Positions 59,501 to 64,000 of a DNA stretch of 64,000 bases are shown piece after piece. This stretch comes from Nymphaea colorata (taxonomy: Eukaryota; Streptophyta; Magnoliopsida; Nymphaeales; Nymphaeaceae), in the NCBI RefSeq assembly GCF_008831285.2, contig NC_045142.1, forward strand, positions 4,657,501-4,721,500, given 5' to 3'. The position numbers and the translations under genes are program-made. How positions within the stretch are numbered: the stretch's first letter is position 1; every line of letters starts with the position of its first letter. The notes beneath the pieces were generated by a model. It searched no databases, had not been told where the DNA came from, and saw only the letters and a list, made by a program, of their open reading frames with translations.

Positions 59501-62500
59501 AGAGAAATATAGACGCATTCTATATTAAGAGGCAATAGAGCAAGCATAACTAATCAGTTCTAAATGGCCTCCTTTTGTAAAAATGAGGGTACATTCAAGC
59601 TGGCTTCTACAATGTGACTGGTTGAAGACAAACATTATAAAGTATGAGAAAATAATGCACCAAAGCAATTAGGTACACAAGGATACAAAAGCTACATTCT
59701 CTAGAAAGACTTTTAATAGTAAGAAGTATTCACTATAGCGCAAGAATGATCTCTCTTTCCTTTCATAGGGAGGTGCCTTGGCCAATATGCTAAAAGGAGG
59801 TGGGAATCTAAGATAGTATGCAATTTGCGATCAATTTAATTGGAGACAACTGAGGCACATTTGAGAATAAAATGACTTACCTGCATTATTCTCAGACACA
59901 ACATTGAGTGATGGCCTAAGATGTTGGCTTAGAGGGCGTGCATTGACAACACAACCAACTAGCAATAGAAATAAGATAACCATGCCAACTGATACTCCAA
60001 CAATCATCAGCTTCCTATTTGAGAGTGGACTTGGATTGACTTCAGTGAGCTTGTTCCCATTTGTACTAAAAGTAGAGACAATTAAAGAGAATTCAAGATG
60101 TTGTATATAGATGAAATGACATTACCCAATTACAGATATCATACTTTTAGTTTGATATGCTATGGATAGAATACCATCACCCAATTACAGTTATCATATT
60201 TTTAGTTTGCCTATCAATGGCTAAAGAAGTTATTTGAGCACCCCTTGATTACCCCCTCTCTTTCTCTCTCACTCTCTCTCGTAGACTAAAATATGGTCAC
60301 AATGCTGCATTTTCTTCCCTGAAAAAAACTGCCACTTACTTTAGTGTAAGTTTCTTGTTACTTGCTAGTGACACAGGTAGAGACCCAATGAAATTATTGT
60401 CTGCCAGGTTCCTACATGCAACAATCAATGGAATCTTGTCATGATAAGGGCCATTGGTGATTAAACCAAACAGATTGTTGATTCAAACTGTATGATTGTC
60501 CTCAAATTGGGAAACAAAAGATTCAACACACAACAATTTCTACATAACTAGTTAACAAAACTGTTGTAATCCTTATGTGCAAAGCAAACAAAAGATCCCA
60601 TATTCGCAAACTCCTCTCTCCCTACAAGAACAATATTAGAAACTTTCCACAAGAAACTTTGCCACAGAGAGGGTTGAGAAACATCCTACACAAACTGAAC
60701 GAATACAAATTTGGTGCTAATACATCACCCATTTGAGTGGCTTCAATCAGTGTTTAAGCTATCACAGTTCATCTAATTAGTTGCAAAGATAGCACACATC
60801 CACACAGATTGCCAAAAATAAATATGACACACAATTTCACGTAATAAGTTGAGGTTTTGAGCTTCATGTCACAATTAGTTCTGATTTAGCTTGTAAGTTT
60901 AAAAGGGTGGGATTAAGGTTACATAAACAAGAAACTAAGAAAGAAGACAAAAAATTGCAATGTTAACTAGTTGTATAATTGTACAACAAGAGATAATGTA
61001 GTGCTGAAATTATACGAGAACATACATTAATGAGCCTTGCCTCTCTTTAACAGCTCACTCCATTTAGAGTTTTAATTGAACAACCAATTACTAATGCAGG
61101 CTCGACTTACTTGTCCGCCTAAGCAAATTATGTTCAGTCCATTAGCTTGCATCACCACGCTGGAATGAATTTGTTACTAGCCAAACCTATTTGAGGTATA
61201 ATGAGCTACATAAATCTACAGGAATGATGGTTTCAATTCTTTTGGATGTTATAGGCCGATTACAGATGTTGCATAAGCTTTCCCTTTATCTTGCAGCCAT
61301 CAACTCTCAAGAGTGCTAGACATAACACCACCGAAAAAGATGACACTCGTAGAGCCCAAGGAATGATGTTGACATAGATAGGAGTTGAAAGTAGACACTT
61401 ATAGTGGTTACCTAAATAACATCCGGTATTAATTGTTTTAGCCTTAATAAGATGGAACTTTGTATTTCAATACTACCAACATTTCGGTGTATTCTTTACC
61501 ATTGGGCGTGGGAGGTTTAGGCATGTCGATGTTTCCATGTATTCTTTACCGTACCACATTACAGTATACTAAATATTAACTTTCAAAATGTATTTATATT
61601 TGATAAAGAATGCTTATTTACAATTGAATCTAAATGCCAATCCAAATCCGATTTAATATTTATTTAAAACTGTATCTAAATCCAAACTTGAGTGGATGTT
61701 ATTTCCTAAATCCAAAATGCAATGCGATTTCATAATCTGATGTTAAAACATTTTTCATATCTGATAATTCTGAAGCAATGAATAGGATATCCAATCTGCA
61801 ATGTCCATCCATTGATGTCACCAGTGGGGCTTCATTAGGATTAAAAGAAAGCACACAGGACAGATTGACATTAATCAAGAATTGGAGCTAACCTTCAATA
61901 CTAAAAACTTTTTAGACTTGAACTAATGGAAAAAAAAAATTCATCTGAACTAGCTTTCGCAATTTTTTGAAGTTTTTTTTTCGTATGTAAACTCACAGTT
62001 CTTTCAAGGAAGGAAATCTCCCCAAGAAGTCTGGGATCTGACCGTTCAAGCTGTTGTTACTCAGATCACTGTGAAATGAGATGGTGTCCAGTAAGACACC
62101 CTATATATAATTAAGCAAGTGGAAACCAAAGAGTGACGGTGTTTTGCTCACATTATCTCAAGTGCAGCCAAGCCGCTGAAGTCTGGAAGGCTGCCGTTCA
62201 AGCCTGATCCGGTAAGGTGCCTTAAAAAGTAAAAGAGAAGGGCAATGTTACTCGAAAATGCCTAATGATCATAGTATTAGTCTTGCTGTGAGAGAAGGAA
62301 AAAAGATTTTATTGCTAGTTTTAAACAGCTAGATTTGTCTCCCGAATAATATGGAAAATTTGAAAATCTCAGCAAGTTTTTTAAAAAAATTAAAATATGA
62401 AATCCTAAGAATAAAATGTGAAAAGAATACCAAATGAACAAGAGATTGGTTGTCTTTTTCAAAAAGGCAGGTTTTTCAGCTAACGTATTTTTTTGTCGAA

Positions 62501-62963
62501 AATGACAGATTTTTTGTAACAATAAATCTAAAGCATGAGCCGACATATTCTCCATTTCTCTCGCAGAGTACAGTGAATAAGGTGTTCGATAAGGACAACA
62601 CTGAGGTTTTGAAACACTTTCCTTTACATACCTGCCAAGAGAAACATGTTTGGTTCTGAATATGGCAGAAATTATGGATGTTTTATGTAAATTAACAATG
62701 AAATGTTTGACAAAATCAGGTTTTTTAATTAAAACATGGTGCTTTCAAACTTGTGTTTTAGGAAAATAATATATGTCCTTCTTATTATTATATTTCTACG
62801 AGGAAACTCATAAATTTGTGTCCTACTCACAGTTCAGTAATGCGTGGTGGATTGTCAGCACTGCAGTTGAGCCAATCCCAAGTGGACCCTGCTGGAAGGC
62901 ATGGATCACCTGCCCATGACTGAAGCTGTTCATATTGACCTTGTAACTCCTCCAACGCCTTCA
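56538..62963 (-). CDS. gene F: malectin-like LRR receptor kinase, 5' part beyond the window
   Basis: Exons found: 62963-62831 (GDPC region), 62220-62152, 62068-61997, 60411-60340 (LRRs), 60065-59881 (TM), 58573-58356, 58259-58133, 57438-57343, 57256-57076 and 56967-56538 (kinase, stop TAG). They join in one frame and match gene E exon for exon in phase; several lengths are identical. [22 protein letters not shown] and a TM around MIVGVSVGMVILFLLLVG are visible. The Gly-rich loop is intact (IGNGGSGSVYYG), and VAVK, HRD and DFG are present, so unlike gene E it has all core catalytic motifs. One kinase exon needs an acceptor 27 bases upstream of the position used in E, giving about nine extra residues, because the equivalent acceptor would run into a stop. 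The signal peptide and malectin exons should lie beyond 64000. Confidence 0.87.
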
Positions 62964-64000
62964 CTGCATCCAATGGTCACAAAACCAACATTGTGCTCAA
63001 ATTAATTTCTTGCGAATGGAAATGGTCAAAATTGAAAATCATTGTAAAAGGAAAAAAACGTATTGTGCAGCATTTTCATCACAATTTCAGAAATGAAAAG
63101 TAATTAATTGTTCTGTGTTCCCAGATATTAAAAGAGTTGACTCGGCGACTCGGCTAGATTAGGTCGAAAATTTTTTAGTGGATTTTCATTGTAACCTTAT
63201 AGTGTAATTTACTGCATACTCCCTCAGCATAGAGGGGCATGATATTAGTTATGATTTGTCAACAACTCTAACCACGAAGAAGGTCATAAAAATAAGAACA
63301 CTTGCTTTACTTCTATTTATCCCTTTCTCTCTCTGTATAAACCATCTAATTCTCCATGGGCGTCTAAAGATTTAGAGATTAATGGTGAGAATATATTTGC
63401 AAATTGTTGGATTAGTATTTCTTTCTTATCACAGATAAAAGATTTCATGAGAGAAAGAAAAAACAAAAAACAGTTAAGAACTTAAGAACCAAGAAAAATT
63501 TTTACACTTTAAAGCCGTTGAAACCGAACCCGAGTCACAGACCAGTAAGTCAGCCAATTGTTAGCCGAGTCGCTGGAGTTTTGGTATCAACTCACTTAGG
63601 TCCTGATTCGTGGCCCAGTGAGAGGATGATCCTGAGCTGAACCAGGTCATTCCCATGTTGACTCGCTGAGTTGGCCAACAATGATCTTGTTACCTCTTCC
63701 TCTCGCTTTTAAGAAGAGGCATTAGTCGAGAGAATAAAATGTCATTTTCTGTCTTTTACTGAGCCGAGACAGCATTGCATGGCAGCCAATCGAGCTACAT
63801 GGACGTGCTCAAAAGGTTTAAAACAATGGCATTGGAAAAAATTTAAAAATTTCATGAACAAATGAGGTTGAACAAAATAAGTTAACTGAAATAGTTTTTG
63901 TTTGTTTCTGGTTTAATGATCAATAAAAGGACTTTGTGAAGCAATTATGTGCTGCCTACATAGTTTGATTGATCATCGATAAATAGATGTCATATATAGG
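62964..64000. other. gene F intron with an inserted GACTCGG-rich repeat
   Basis: In gene E the malectin exon follows within 345 bases of the matching exon. Here more than 1 kb holds none. Bases about 63135-63680 carry GACTCGGCGACTCGGCT near the left and GTTGACTCGCTGAGTTGG near the right, the texture of a non-autonomous insertion that has enlarged the intron. No coding sequence is seen. Confidence 0.45.

Noticed and set aside
1-64000. tRNA, rRNA, CRISPR arrays or prokaryotic operon features
   Set aside because: None seen by eye. The DNA is plainly plant nuclear sequence with introns and plant transposons; a tRNA covariance search was not possible here.

Overview
The window looks like flowering-plant nuclear DNA. 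It has AT-rich, repeat-dense intergenic sequence, long introns with GT..AG borders, and decayed copia, LINE and TIR elements. All recognisable host genes belong to one receptor family. I saw no organelle, bacterial or viral gene set and cannot name the species.

Left half, plus strand (about 1-28.3 kb): four tandem relatives of one small gene. Each has a 70-nt signal-peptide exon, one malectin-like exon, a transmembrane exon and a very short last exon, and none has a kinase. Copy A (1043-2442) is a pseudogene. Copy B (6444-7754) has lost most of the malectin exon but keeps frame and splice phase. Copy C (14809-20172) is complete at 266 residues. Copy D (24868-27811) has an intact body, but its first exon is replaced by a GC-rich tandem-repeat segment. 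A and B, with their flanks, form one duplicated pair; C and D form a second pair of about 5.7 kb.

Middle (28.3-37 kb): a 3'-truncated copia element on the minus strand lies beside, and its LTR is inserted into, a tandem array of degenerate LINE reverse-transcriptase fragments. A 691-bp element with terminal inverted repeats and poorly coding sequence follow.

Right half, minus strand (37.3-64 kb): two tandem malectin-like LRR receptor kinases. Gene E (47485-37327) can be assembled as 13 exons in one open frame of 896 residues: signal peptide, two-part malectin-like ectodomain, GDPC motif, LRRs, TM segment and kinase. Gene F (62963-56538) has the LRR, TM and kinase exons, and its 5' exons lie beyond the window. 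Between them are duplicated unrecognised units, a copy of RLK intron sequence and a copia RNase H scrap.

The splice phases of A-D match those of E exactly: phase 1 after exon 1, phase 2 after the malectin exon, phase 1 after the TM exon. The simplest reading is that the small genes descend from an RLK by loss of the second malectin half, the LRRs and the kinase. The locus therefore holds full receptors on one strand and kinase-less single-malectin membrane proteins on the other. All functional statements rest on family knowledge and on reading the sequence by eye; no search was run.
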